Source: Sinorhizobium psoraleae (GTDB lineage: Bacteria > Pseudomonadota > Alphaproteobacteria > Rhizobiales > Rhizobiaceae). From it: 64,000 nucleotides of DNA. The stretch is from contig NZ_JABEKV010000003.1 in NCBI RefSeq assembly GCF_013283645.1, positions 868,001 to 932,000 of the forward strand, in the 5' to 3' direction. The notes beneath the pieces were generated by a model. It was not told where the DNA came from and did no database searches. It saw only the letters and a program-made list of their open reading frames with translations. Positions 9,154-16,963 of the stretch are shown piece after piece. Each line of letters starts with the position of its first letter. Position 1 is the stretch's first letter. The position numbers and the translations under genes are program-made.

Positions 9154-10407
9154 ATGGGGATATTACCTGCGCTAACGGCCGTGAGCTTGCCTTTGCGGGC
9201 TTGGGGCGCATATATGTTTGCGGTCCTGCTGCTGGCAGTTGTATTTTCAATGGGCCCCGCGTCGCGCGGCTACGCCAGTGAATACCGGCTCAACACGGGC
9301 GATATTCTGACCTTTGACTTCCTCGACGATGCCGAATTGCCTGTCACCGCGACTATTTCCGGCAACGGCGAAGCACAGTTCCCCCTCATCGGTGGGGTTA
9401 ACGTCGTGGGTCTGACGATAACGGAGGCCTTGGACAAGCTTCGCAACGAATTCCGGACTCGCGAGATCCTTGTCGATCCAAAGCTGTCCCTTAACGTTTC
9501 GACCTTCCGGCCAATTTTCGTTCTCGGCGAGGTCAGGAGCCCGGGGTCGTTCCCCTTCTACAGCGGCCTGACGGTCGAGCAGGGCATCGGCCTCGCAGGT
9601 GGTATGCAGGTCATCGCGGCGAACGCATCCGACCGGCTGATCGCACGCGCCCGTCTGCGCGCGGAAGTAGAGGCCGCAAGAGCCGAAATCGTTCATGAAG
9701 CCGTCTATGCGGCAAGACTTGCGGCGCAGTTGAAATCCAGTGAGAAGATCGACCTGAACGACGTCCCGGAGTTCGCGCGCGCATATGTCGATGGCGTGCC
9801 GCTTGATGGCGTCATTGAGCTTGAGGCGAAAATCCTGAAGGAGGATCTCGCCGCCCACAAATCGCAGACGCAAATTCTCACGGAAGGAATCGCCCAGGCC
9901 GAGGGTGGGATCGAGATCCTGAACGAGCTCGTGCAGCAGCAAAAGGATGTCGTTAAGAACAGCGTTGAAGATCTGGCGCGTGTCGGCGCGCTTCGTAAGC
10001 GCGGGCTGAACACCGAAAGCGAGCTTTCTCGTGCCGAGAACAGCGCGTCTGCCGAGAAGGCCCAGCTCCTGCAAACCTTCGCGACCCTTGCGCGGACACG
10101 CCAGGAATTGAGCGAGCTGAAGCTAGAACTTGCAAAGCTTGCAGCTGACAGGAAGAAGGACATTCTGACCCAGCTCCAGCAGCGTGAAATTGCCATCAAG
10201 AAGCTGATTTCGAACCAGCACTCCGCGGAAGAGCAAATTCTGCTCATGGCCGCGGTGGCCGAAGATGAAACCAAAAAAAATCAGATTTCATATACCTATG
10301 AGATCCGTCGAAACCCGGTCGGCGGAAAGCCGACCAGCCTACAGGCGTCCCTCGTGACAGAATTGCTGCCGGGCGATGTCGTCGTCGTGGGTATCGCGGG
10401 CATGTAA
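9154..10407 (+). CDS. Polysaccharide export outer-membrane protein, ExoF-like
   Basis: 417 residues, close to the ~420 of rhizobial ExoF. An N-terminal signal/membrane segment ends around residue 40 (GYASEYRL). A Poly_export domain follows (YRLNTGDILTFDFLDD, VTATISGNGEAQFPLIGGVN), then an SLBB-like segment (FVLGEVRSPGSFPFYSGLTV). Residues about 160-380 are charged heptad-like sequence predicted to be coiled coil, as in ExoF. It should form part of the periplasmic/outer-membrane export channel. It is followed after 48 bases by an exoY-like gene, the same pair as in the succinoglycan cluster. No ExoP-like copolymerase is present in the window. Confidence 0.88.
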   Translation: MGILPALTAVSLPLRAWGAYMFAVLLLAVVFSMGPASRGYASEYRLNTGDILTFDFLDDAELPVTATISGNGEAQFPLIGGVNVVGLTITEALDKLRNEFRTREILVDPKLSLNVSTFRPIFVLGEVRSPGSFPFYSGLTVEQGIGLAGGMQVIAANASDRLIARARLRAEVEAARAEIVHEAVYAARLAAQLKSSEKIDLNDVPEFARAYVDGVPLDGVIELEAKILKEDLAAHKSQTQILTEGIAQAEGGIEILNELVQQQKDVVKNSVEDLARVGALRKRGLNTESELSRAENSASAEKAQLLQTFATLARTRQELSELKLELAKLAADRKKDILTQLQQREIAIKKLISNQHSAEEQILLMAAVAEDETKKNQISYTYEIRRNPVGGKPTSLQASLVTELLPGDVVVVGIAGM

Positions 10408-10455
10408 GGATCGTCGGCAAGTAATAAGTCCGCCGCGCGCCAAAGGGACATTAAC

Positions 10456-11145
10456 TTGAAGCCCAATCGAGAGCATGCAGTCTCCGCTTTCAGTTTGCCT
10501 GCTTCCTCGGGATCATACCATCTCAAGCGTATTCTTGAGTGCGCGCTTGGCGGAACGCTTTTCGTCCTCTGCCTACCGCTGATGGTGATAACGGCGGTGG
10601 TCGTTTGGGTGAGCCTTGGCTTGCCGCTGTTCTTCACCCAGGCGCGCGCAGGCGCGGGCATGCGTGTCATCACGGTCGCCAAGTTTCGCACGATGACGAA
10701 CGCGCGCGGACCGGACGGCGTCCTGTTGCCGGACCAGATGCGGCAGACCGCCGCGAGCGCGCTGTTACGCAGGCTCCGCTTCGACGAGTTGCCGCAGCTG
10801 CTTGCCGTGCTCTCAGGCGATATGTCAATGGTGGGGCCGCGCCCGCTGCCGTTGGCGACGGTTGCAAGCTTCGGTGAACTTGGCCGCATTCGCTCGATGG
10901 TTGCCCCGGGCATGACGGGCTGGGCCCAGGTAAATGGCAACACGCTGCTCTCGGATGACGAGAAGATCGCGCTCGATCTCTGGTATGTCGCGCACGCTAG
11001 TCTGTGGCTCGATGTGCGAATTCTCCTGTTGACGCTGAAGACGCTCGTAACGGGAGAACATATCGACGAGCGGCATCTAAAGGTTGCTAAGGATTTTCTT
11101 TTGCATCACCCTTGCGGTCAGCAGCCGCGAATGATGATGCGATAG
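10456..11145 (+). CDS. Undecaprenyl-phosphate sugar-1-phosphate transferase, ExoY-like
   Basis: 229 residues. One membrane segment (about 31-51) is followed by the bacterial sugar transferase domain: KFRTM at 77-81, the catalytic DE pair at D110-E111 in FDELPQL, and MVGPRP at 125-130. It transfers hexose-1-phosphate to undecaprenyl phosphate and so starts a lipid-linked repeat unit on the inner face of the membrane. The frame starts at a TTG with AAAGGGA upstream; the nearby ATG is out of frame. The size and the exoF-like neighbour match ExoY, but the sugar could be galactose, glucose or another hexose. Confidence 0.9.
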   Translation: MKPNREHAVSAFSLPASSGSYHLKRILECALGGTLFVLCLPLMVITAVVVWVSLGLPLFFTQARAGAGMRVITVAKFRTMTNARGPDGVLLPDQMRQTAASALLRRLRFDELPQLLAVLSGDMSMVGPRPLPLATVASFGELGRIRSMVAPGMTGWAQVNGNTLLSDDEKIALDLWYVAHASLWLDVRILLLTLKTLVTGEHIDERHLKVAKDFLLHHPCGQQPRMMMR

Positions 11146-11220
11146 CATGCATGTCGGCTGGCCCGATTGGATGGCCGAGGGTTAAGCGCGTGCATGGCGG
11201 CAAGGTCTTTTGGGGGTCCC

Positions 11221-11907
11221 ATGGATGGTTCGCATTTCTCTTTTGGACGCACTTTGGTCGTCGCTCCGCATCCTGATGACGAGGTGCTCGGCGCCGGCGG
11301 GACGATCGCGAAGCTGGCGGCGCAGGGCGAGGAGGTCTTCGTCGCGATCGTAACCGAGGGAAAGCCGCCGGCTTTCGACGCGGCGACCATAGCCAAGACG
11401 CAAGCCGAGGCGAGGGAGGCGCACCAGGCCCTGGGAGTGCGAGAAACCTTGTGGCTGCGTCTGCCTGCGGCCCAGCTTGCGGAGACGGCGCATGCCACCG
11501 TCAACAGCGCGCTGCTCGACGTGGTTCGCCGCCTGTCGCCGCGAACCGTGCTCGTGCCGTTTGCAGGCGATATGCATATGGATCATCAGCTGACCTTCAC
11601 CTCGGCGCTGGTCGCCTGCCGACCACATCAGACCGATTATCCGAAGCTGATCCTCGCCTACGAGACGCTCTCGGAAACGAACTGGAATGCTCCGTATCTA
11701 TCGCCAGGATTTCTTCCAAATGTATTTGTCGACATTAGCGAGCAGCTCGAAGTGAAGGTGAAGGCAATGCAGCTGTTCGCATCGCAGCTGCGCGAGGCAC
11801 CGCACGAGCGTTCCATAGCGACACTGCGCGCGCTCGCCACCCTGCGCGGTGCGACTGTGATGCGCCAGGCGGCCGAAGCGTTCGTCCTGGTTAGGCAGGT
11901 TATTTGA
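11221..11907 (+). CDS. PIG-L/LmbE family N-deacetylase
   Basis: 228 residues. VVAPHPDDEVLGAGGTIA near residue 12 is the zinc-binding motif of PIG-L deacetylases, and the later stretch GDMHMDHQLTF supplies the third metal histidine region. These enzymes remove acetyl groups from N-acetylglucosamine-type sugars on lipid or nucleotide carriers. The start at 11221 sits after TTTGGGGG and matches the family N-terminus; the frame extends further up to 11167. Together with the aminotransferase that follows and the polysaccharide deacetylase at 20311, it points to amino-sugar modification of the glycan. Confidence 0.88.
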   Translation: MDGSHFSFGRTLVVAPHPDDEVLGAGGTIAKLAAQGEEVFVAIVTEGKPPAFDAATIAKTQAEAREAHQALGVRETLWLRLPAAQLAETAHATVNSALLDVVRRLSPRTVLVPFAGDMHMDHQLTFTSALVACRPHQTDYPKLILAYETLSETNWNAPYLSPGFLPNVFVDISEQLEVKVKAMQLFASQLREAPHERSIATLRALATLRGATVMRQAAEAFVLVRQVI

Positions 11908-12008
11908 GCTTTATGGGAACCGGCCGGCGCGGTCGCCGGCCATCCCCGACTGTCCGATGCTCCTTCGGCATGGCCGGAGACCGATCAAATGCAGATCTGG
12001 AGGGATAA

Positions 12009-13202
12009 ATGGGACGCTGGCCGGTTTACGACGAGGAGCAAATCGAGGACGTCGTGTCCGTCCTGAGATCGGGCGAGGTAAATGCGTGGACGGGACCGCA
12101 TGTCCGTGACTTCGAGGCTGCATATGAGCGCTATCTTGGTGTCGAGCATGCGGTGGCTGTGGCGAACGGAACGGTGGCGCTCGACCTCGCGCTCTTTGCG
12201 CTTGGACTTCAGCCCGGCGACGAAGTGATCGTTACCCCACGCAGCTTCATCGCTTCGGCATCCACGGTGCCGATGGCAGGCGGGGTTGCGGTCTTCGCTG
12301 ACGTCGATCGAGATAGCCAGAACATCACCGTCGAAACCATCAGGGCGAAGCTGACGTCGAGGACCAAGGGCATCATCGTCGTGCACCTCGCCGGCTGGCC
12401 CTGCGACATGCCGGCGATCATGGCGTTTGCCCGCGAGAGGGGGCTGTGGGTCATCGAGGACTGCGCCCAGGCGCATGGTGCCGAAATCGACGGTCGGCCG
12501 GTCGGCAGCTTCGCCGATATCGCGGCCTTCTCCTTCTGTCAGGACAAGATCATCACCACCGGAGGCGAGGGCGGACTGGTGGCCATGAACGATGACGAAC
12601 TGTGGAAGAAGGCCTGGAGCCGCAAGGACCACGGCAAGTCCTATGATGCCGTTTACAACAGGCATCATCCACCGGGCTTCCGCTGGCTGCACGAGTCCAT
12701 CGGGACGAACTGGCGCATGATGTCCATCCAGGCGGTATTGGGATCACGGCAACTACAGCGCCTTGAGCAATGGCGCGGCATCAGGGCGCATAATGCAGCC
12801 ATCCTCGCCAGGGCTGCCGAGGAGATCGATGCTCTGCGTACGCCTCTGCCGCCCCCGGGCATCCGACATGCGTGGTACCGGTTCTACACCTTTCTCAGGC
12901 CGGAACTCCTGAAGCCGAACTGGAGCAGGGACCGGATCGTAGCGGAGATCAATGGAGCGGGGGTCGTCTGCTTCAGCGGCAGTTGCTCGGAGATTTATCT
13001 GGAGAAGGCATTTGCCGAGATCGGCATGGGCTCGGCCGAGAGACTGCCGAACGCACGGGAACTTGGAGAGACGAGCTTGGCATTTCTCGTCGATCCGGCC
13101 CTCGATACGGCCACGATGGAGGAGGCTGCACACGTCCTGCGTGAAGTGTTTGCGAGTGCCAGCCACGCCAAGGAAGCGCGTTACGCCGCACGAACGTCGT
13201 AG
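12009..13202 (+). CDS. DegT/DnrJ/EryC1/StrS family sugar aminotransferase
   Basis: 397 residues. PLP-dependent enzyme that makes amino sugars from keto-sugar nucleotides. EDCAQAHGAEIDG around 150-162 and AFSFCQDKIITTGGEGG around 173-189, with K180 as the Schiff-base lysine, are diagnostic. The ATG is preceded by GGAGGGATAA. The gene lies between the PIG-L deacetylase and a sulfotransferase on the other strand. The substrate may be a 4-keto- or 3-keto-6-deoxyhexose nucleotide; the CDP-glucose branch at the left edge is one possible source, but that link is inference. Confidence 0.92.
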   Translation: MGRWPVYDEEQIEDVVSVLRSGEVNAWTGPHVRDFEAAYERYLGVEHAVAVANGTVALDLALFALGLQPGDEVIVTPRSFIASASTVPMAGGVAVFADVDRDSQNITVETIRAKLTSRTKGIIVVHLAGWPCDMPAIMAFARERGLWVIEDCAQAHGAEIDGRPVGSFADIAAFSFCQDKIITTGGEGGLVAMNDDELWKKAWSRKDHGKSYDAVYNRHHPPGFRWLHESIGTNWRMMSIQAVLGSRQLQRLEQWRGIRAHNAAILARAAEEIDALRTPLPPPGIRHAWYRFYTFLRPELLKPNWSRDRIVAEINGAGVVCFSGSCSEIYLEKAFAEIGMGSAERLPNARELGETSLAFLVDPALDTATMEEAAHVLREVFASASHAKEARYAARTS

Positions 13203-13239
13203 CTATAGAATCAGGGTGCGGGTGTGGCAATTGCCGCGA

Positions 13240-14082
13240 TCAGACCTGCATTCCGGTGCGGCCGACAAGGTGCTTGGCAGCTGCCGTCAGATCCGCGGCG
13301 CACAAGCGCTCGATTTCCGCCACTTGCGCATCGTCCAGATAGTCTCTGAACCCGCCTGCCTTGCCGCGCCGCATGCGCAGGCTTTCGACGTCGTTTCGGT
13401 CATAGTCATGGGCCGGAATGCCTTCGGCGCGCTCTCGAGCCTGCATGGCCTCGAAGCGGCCGGCCTCGACCGCTGCCCGGAGAGCCTTTCGATCCATTGG
13501 GCAGCCGAGAAATTCAAGAGCCGCTTCCACTTGCCGCTCCGTGTCGGCAGAGAGAGCCTCATAACTCAGAACGAAGTGAGCGCGATTGGATAAGCCGCCG
13601 GCCCAACCATTCAGATAATCGATCATTGCGGGCAGCCCCTGGTCGCGGTCCGCTATGAAATCCGAAAGGGTGCCCGCGAAACGGTGCTTGTGGCGGCTCG
13701 CGTGGAAGTAGGCCGAGACGATCACGTCGCGCGGGTCCCGGACCATCATTATGACCGGGCGTTTGAGGAAGAGGCTTGCGCTATAGTCGAGGTGGCTGAC
13801 AAGGACCGTGGGGATCACGCTCTTCTCCCCGCGAAAGCGATAGCCGGGAATTCCGCGCACCGGGTCGAGATCGAAATTTGGCACGATCGAAAACATGTTG
13901 TGAAGGTCTACCGGCTCGGAAATCCCGGCGATTGCAGCGAGGTAGTGGGAAAGAATGTAGCGGAACCATGTGCGGCCCGACTTCGGATAGGAGATCAGGA
14001 AACTGTCGGCGTGAGCCGCATGTACGGTAAGCCGTACGCGCTTCGCCACCCGACGCCATGCTCGCTTGACAATGCTGGCCAT
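13240..14082 (-). CDS. Sulfotransferase, Sulfotransfer_1 type
   Basis: 280 residues. SFLISYPKSGRTWFRYILSH near residue 30 is the PAPS 5'-phosphosulfate loop, and VIMMVRDPRDVIVSAYFH near residue 110 is the 3'-phosphate motif with the conserved serine. It should sulfate a carbohydrate or lipid acceptor. The start at 14082 has GGAG seven bases upstream; the frame to 14136 is longer but lacks support. It differs in type from the sulfotransferase at 6217-7056, so the two probably act at different positions. It converges with the DegT gene, with 37 bases between stops. Confidence 0.88.
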   Translation of the reverse strand: MASIVKRAWRRVAKRVRLTVHAAHADSFLISYPKSGRTWFRYILSHYLAAIAGISEPVDLHNMFSIVPNFDLDPVRGIPGYRFRGEKSVIPTVLVSHLDYSASLFLKRPVIMMVRDPRDVIVSAYFHASRHKHRFAGTLSDFIADRDQGLPAMIDYLNGWAGGLSNRAHFVLSYEALSADTERQVEAALEFLGCPMDRKALRAAVEAGRFEAMQARERAEGIPAHDYDRNDVESLRMRRGKAGGFRDYLDDAQVAEIERLCAADLTAAAKHLVGRTGMQV

Positions 14083-14574
14083 TATAGTCTCCACAATCCG
14101 GCGTTCCCGAGAAAGTATAAAACTGCCATGCGTCAAAGAGGGTAATAAATGCTATCTAGCGTAACTCACCTGACTTGCAGCTTTGAACGCTCAGAGCGGG
14201 CAGAAGCAATCAATAGGCGGAAAAATATTCGTTCCGCGTTCTCTGGGGGCGATTGGACCTCCTAGGGTATCTATGCCGACGATGCTTTTTATGTCCGGAA
14301 GTACCGATAAAATTAATATTGATTCTCCGAATATCGCCAAATACAGTCCGTAAAACAGCTAGAGCTTATTGACACGATTGTTGAAAATCAATTCGGTTAG
14401 TTGATTCTGAAATAAAAAACTTGCATCCTGTCAATAGCGCACTCGCCATTGCACCTGGGGGAGCGCCGTGCCGACGCCAGAAATTCTGTTTACCCGTTCG
14501 GAGGTCACCAGAGTCTGCACGATGAGACGAGATTCGCCCCGATCCTTGGGCCGTCGGGGGAGGGGCATTTCGAT
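14083..14574. other. AT-rich divergent intergenic region, 492 bp
   Basis: Between the divergent sulfotransferase and GT4 genes. The stretch 14270-14430 is markedly AT-rich and likely holds promoters. It contains TTGACA at 14369-14374 and an inverted repeat AATCAA/TTGATT at 14386-14406. No gene or RNA was recognised. Confidence 0.5.
14386..14406. promoter_or_regulatory. Inverted repeat AATCAA-N9-TTGATT
   Basis: A perfect 6-bp inverted repeat with a 9-base spacer, twelve bases after a TTGACA hexamer, in the intergenic region ahead of the GT4 gene. Its position would suit an operator, but no regulator is assigned. Confidence 0.25.
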
Positions 14575-15753
14575 ATGAATGAGAGTGCGGATTCCCGGAC
14601 CTTTGGATTGTCGAAGATCGCTGGCGCGCGAATAACGATCGTCGTTCCAGGCCTTGGAGCGGGCGGCACCGAGCACGTGGTGAACGTCGTCAGCAACCAC
14701 TGGAATAGGCTCGGCTGCACGGTGACGCTCATCACGCTGGAGCCGCCGGATGCGCAGCCCTATTACGATTTCGATCCCAAGATTGCCGTCGTGCGCCTGG
14801 GGGTGCCTCCTCGCAGGGCTTCGAAGATGCGGTCCGGCTCCCTCGTGTTTCGGCGATTTCAACGGCTTCGGACCGCTGTCCGCGATTCGCGGCCGGACCT
14901 CGTCCTGAGTTTTCTGACGCGAACGAATGTCCTGACGCTCCTGGCCACAATCGGCCTTGCGGTTCCGGTAATCGTTTCCGAGCGCAACAACCCGTCTCTG
15001 CAGCCGCTCGGACCGTTTTGGAGATGGCTCCAGAGGGGCCTGTATCCGCGAGCATTCGGCATGGTCACGATGACCCAGGGGGCCCTCGACCAGTTCCCAG
15101 CGAGAATACGCCGCAATGGATGGGTAATCGCCAATCCCGTCGATTTGCCCGACGGCTGGCAGAAAAGGCGTGGAGAGAACATTCTGGCGGCGGTGGGCCG
15201 CCTGACCCGCCAAAAAGGATTCGACCTTTTGCTGGAAGCATTCTCGAAGATCGCCGAGATCCATCCCGAATGGAAGTTGGTGATTTGGGGTGAAGGTGAT
15301 GAAAGGCGCAGCCTGGAGGCTTTGCGAGATGCCCTCGGCCTACAAGAGCGCGTGGAAATGCCGGGGCTGACCCGGCGACCGGGGCTTTGGATTGAGAACG
15401 CGGACGTCTTCGTCCTGTCTTCACGTTACGAGGGATGGGGGATTGTCTTGCTGGAAGCCATGGCCGCGGGCCTGCCCGTCGTTTCCTACGAATGCGATTG
15501 GGGGCCGCGCGTCATGATAACGCATGATAGCGACGGCATACTGGTGCCGAGGGAGGATGTCGAAGCCCTTGCGAAGGCACTTGCACGGGTGATGGCAGAT
15601 CGTGATCTTAGGGAACGGCTGGGGACGAGGGCGGAGGCGAGCGCTCAAAGGTACATGCCCGAGCAGATACTTGCCGAGTGGGACCTACTAGCCTCCTGCG
15701 CGCTGATGCATGCGTCGAAGATGCACATGCAGATACCTGATAACGCCGTCTAA
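14575..15753 (+). CDS. Glycosyltransferase family 4 (paralogue of 3656-4801)
   Basis: 392 residues, GT-B fold. ITIVVPGLGAGGTEHVVNVV opens the N-terminal domain, and SSRYEGWGIVLLEAMAAG carries the GT4 donor-binding glutamates. The start at 14575 is chosen because GAGGGG lies about 11 bases upstream and the preceding 42 residues of open frame look non-coding. Its internal layout matches the gene at 3656-4801 (SFLTRTNVL and SERNN in both), pointing to an ancient duplication. It is divergent from the second sulfotransferase. Role: addition of one sugar during glycan assembly; the specific sugar is unknown. Confidence 0.9.
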   Translation: MNESADSRTFGLSKIAGARITIVVPGLGAGGTEHVVNVVSNHWNRLGCTVTLITLEPPDAQPYYDFDPKIAVVRLGVPPRRASKMRSGSLVFRRFQRLRTAVRDSRPDLVLSFLTRTNVLTLLATIGLAVPVIVSERNNPSLQPLGPFWRWLQRGLYPRAFGMVTMTQGALDQFPARIRRNGWVIANPVDLPDGWQKRRGENILAAVGRLTRQKGFDLLLEAFSKIAEIHPEWKLVIWGEGDERRSLEALRDALGLQERVEMPGLTRRPGLWIENADVFVLSSRYEGWGIVLLEAMAAGLPVVSYECDWGPRVMITHDSDGILVPREDVEALAKALARVMADRDLRERLGTRAEASAQRYMPEQILAEWDLLASCALMHASKMHMQIPDNAV

Positions 15754-15967
15754 TCTGGCATTCCTTTCGTCGCGATTGCTCGACGTCGTGTTGGCGGAGC
15801 GGGTCACGCTTGCCTGCAGCGCGAAGGCGATTTCAATCTCTCCGGTCGCCTTCGGTCGCTGAAGAGCAAGCTGGGTCAGAGAATGGCCCGGCGCGCACGC
15901 TTTCGAGGACATTCATCGAGGTCGACGCTGTCCTGCGGCGTTCGCGTTTATCACGCATCGCGCGCCG

Positions 15968-16660
15968 CTATCTCGAAGTCTCCTGTGAGAAGGCCAGGCC
16001 ATCGATCTGGCCGCCTTTCTGGCGGTAGACCAGGGATTGCGAGAGGCCGGCGCCCGCATTGCCGCCCGGATTCTCATGAGCATAGCGCACGATGCCCTCG
16101 TCCGGAGCGTTGCCGAAACGCTGCCGAAGGGAGTCCGGGTTGCCGCCAAGGGTGGGAACAGGCAGTCTCCAACTCGAAACGTCGAATTGGCCCTTGTCGC
16201 AATCGTCACGGCTCTCTGCAGTGTCTTCGACAGAAACCATGGTAAGCGTGGGCTTCGCCCCGGAGGCATCTTCGCCATCGGCAATGAACCACACCCGGCG
16301 CTGACGGTCCCTTGCAGGGATCGTGTAGCACAGCCAACCGACCGCAATATTGCCGGCCGAGCGTGTCCGAATTTCACCGCCGAACGCTGCTTTGATGTCT
16401 TCGAGCGTGGTTTTGTCGAGAACGATATCGAGCTGCGGCGTCTTGACCCGTTCGACTAGTGGTTGTTCGAAATTGTATGTCGGTGCATCGGCGGTCTGGC
16501 CGCCAAGGATCAGCGAGGGCAGGCCCGAGAGCTTGCCGTCGTCAGCCGAGATGCTGCCGGCGAAGAGGAGGAGGGTCATCGCCACGAGGCCTGCCGTCAG
16601 CCGTATCGAGGCACCGTGGCACGCATGGACGGCGGCAGCCTTTGCAATCTTCTTTGGCAT
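15968..16660 (-). CDS. Periplasmic protein of unknown function
   Basis: 230 residues. I do not recognise a named family. The N-terminus has basic residues and then a hydrophobic stretch (LTAGLVAMTLLLFAGSISA), consistent with a signal peptide cleaved near residue 39. The mature part contains LDIVLDKTTLEDIKAAFGGE and two cysteines (in VGWLCYTI and RDDCDKGQF) that could form a disulfide. The first half resembles proteins that measure a small periplasmic signal, but this is impression only. It is divergent from the MscS channel. Ends 214 bases from the GT4 stop. Confidence 0.7.
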   Translation of the reverse strand: MPKKIAKAAAVHACHGASIRLTAGLVAMTLLLFAGSISADDGKLSGLPSLILGGQTADAPTYNFEQPLVERVKTPQLDIVLDKTTLEDIKAAFGGEIRTRSAGNIAVGWLCYTIPARDRQRRVWFIADGEDASGAKPTLTMVSVEDTAESRDDCDKGQFDVSSWRLPVPTLGGNPDSLRQRFGNAPDEGIVRYAHENPGGNAGAGLSQSLVYRQKGGQIDGLAFSQETSR

Positions 16661-16963
16661 TGCACTTTCCTCGCCTTGATCGCCAATCTCTCTGCCGGGA
16701 AACTATGCGCGCAACGGCCGGTTTCAAGTCCTCAACGGCCACACCAGCCTTGAGCGGAGCGCCAACAAAGCGCTGCGCGCGAATGCGTGCACGTCAAACA
16801 CGCAACCGCCTTGCACGAGCGTGCTCCGGTCTCCATCAATCATAAAACCAGATCACGCAGGATGGTGTTGCGCTCTGACACCTTTACAAGGCATCTGATA
16901 TGTAATTTGTCATCGTGGCTGGGAACCTCATGGCGGTCGGCCGCAAACGGGAGGGCGGGGTCC
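16661..16963. other. Divergent intergenic region, 303 bp
   Basis: Between the periplasmic unknown protein and the MscS gene. Short open frames occur on both strands, but none has a clear ribosome site or recognisable content. The MscS frame is open through part of this region, yet its signal peptide places the start at 16964. Confidence 0.45.
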
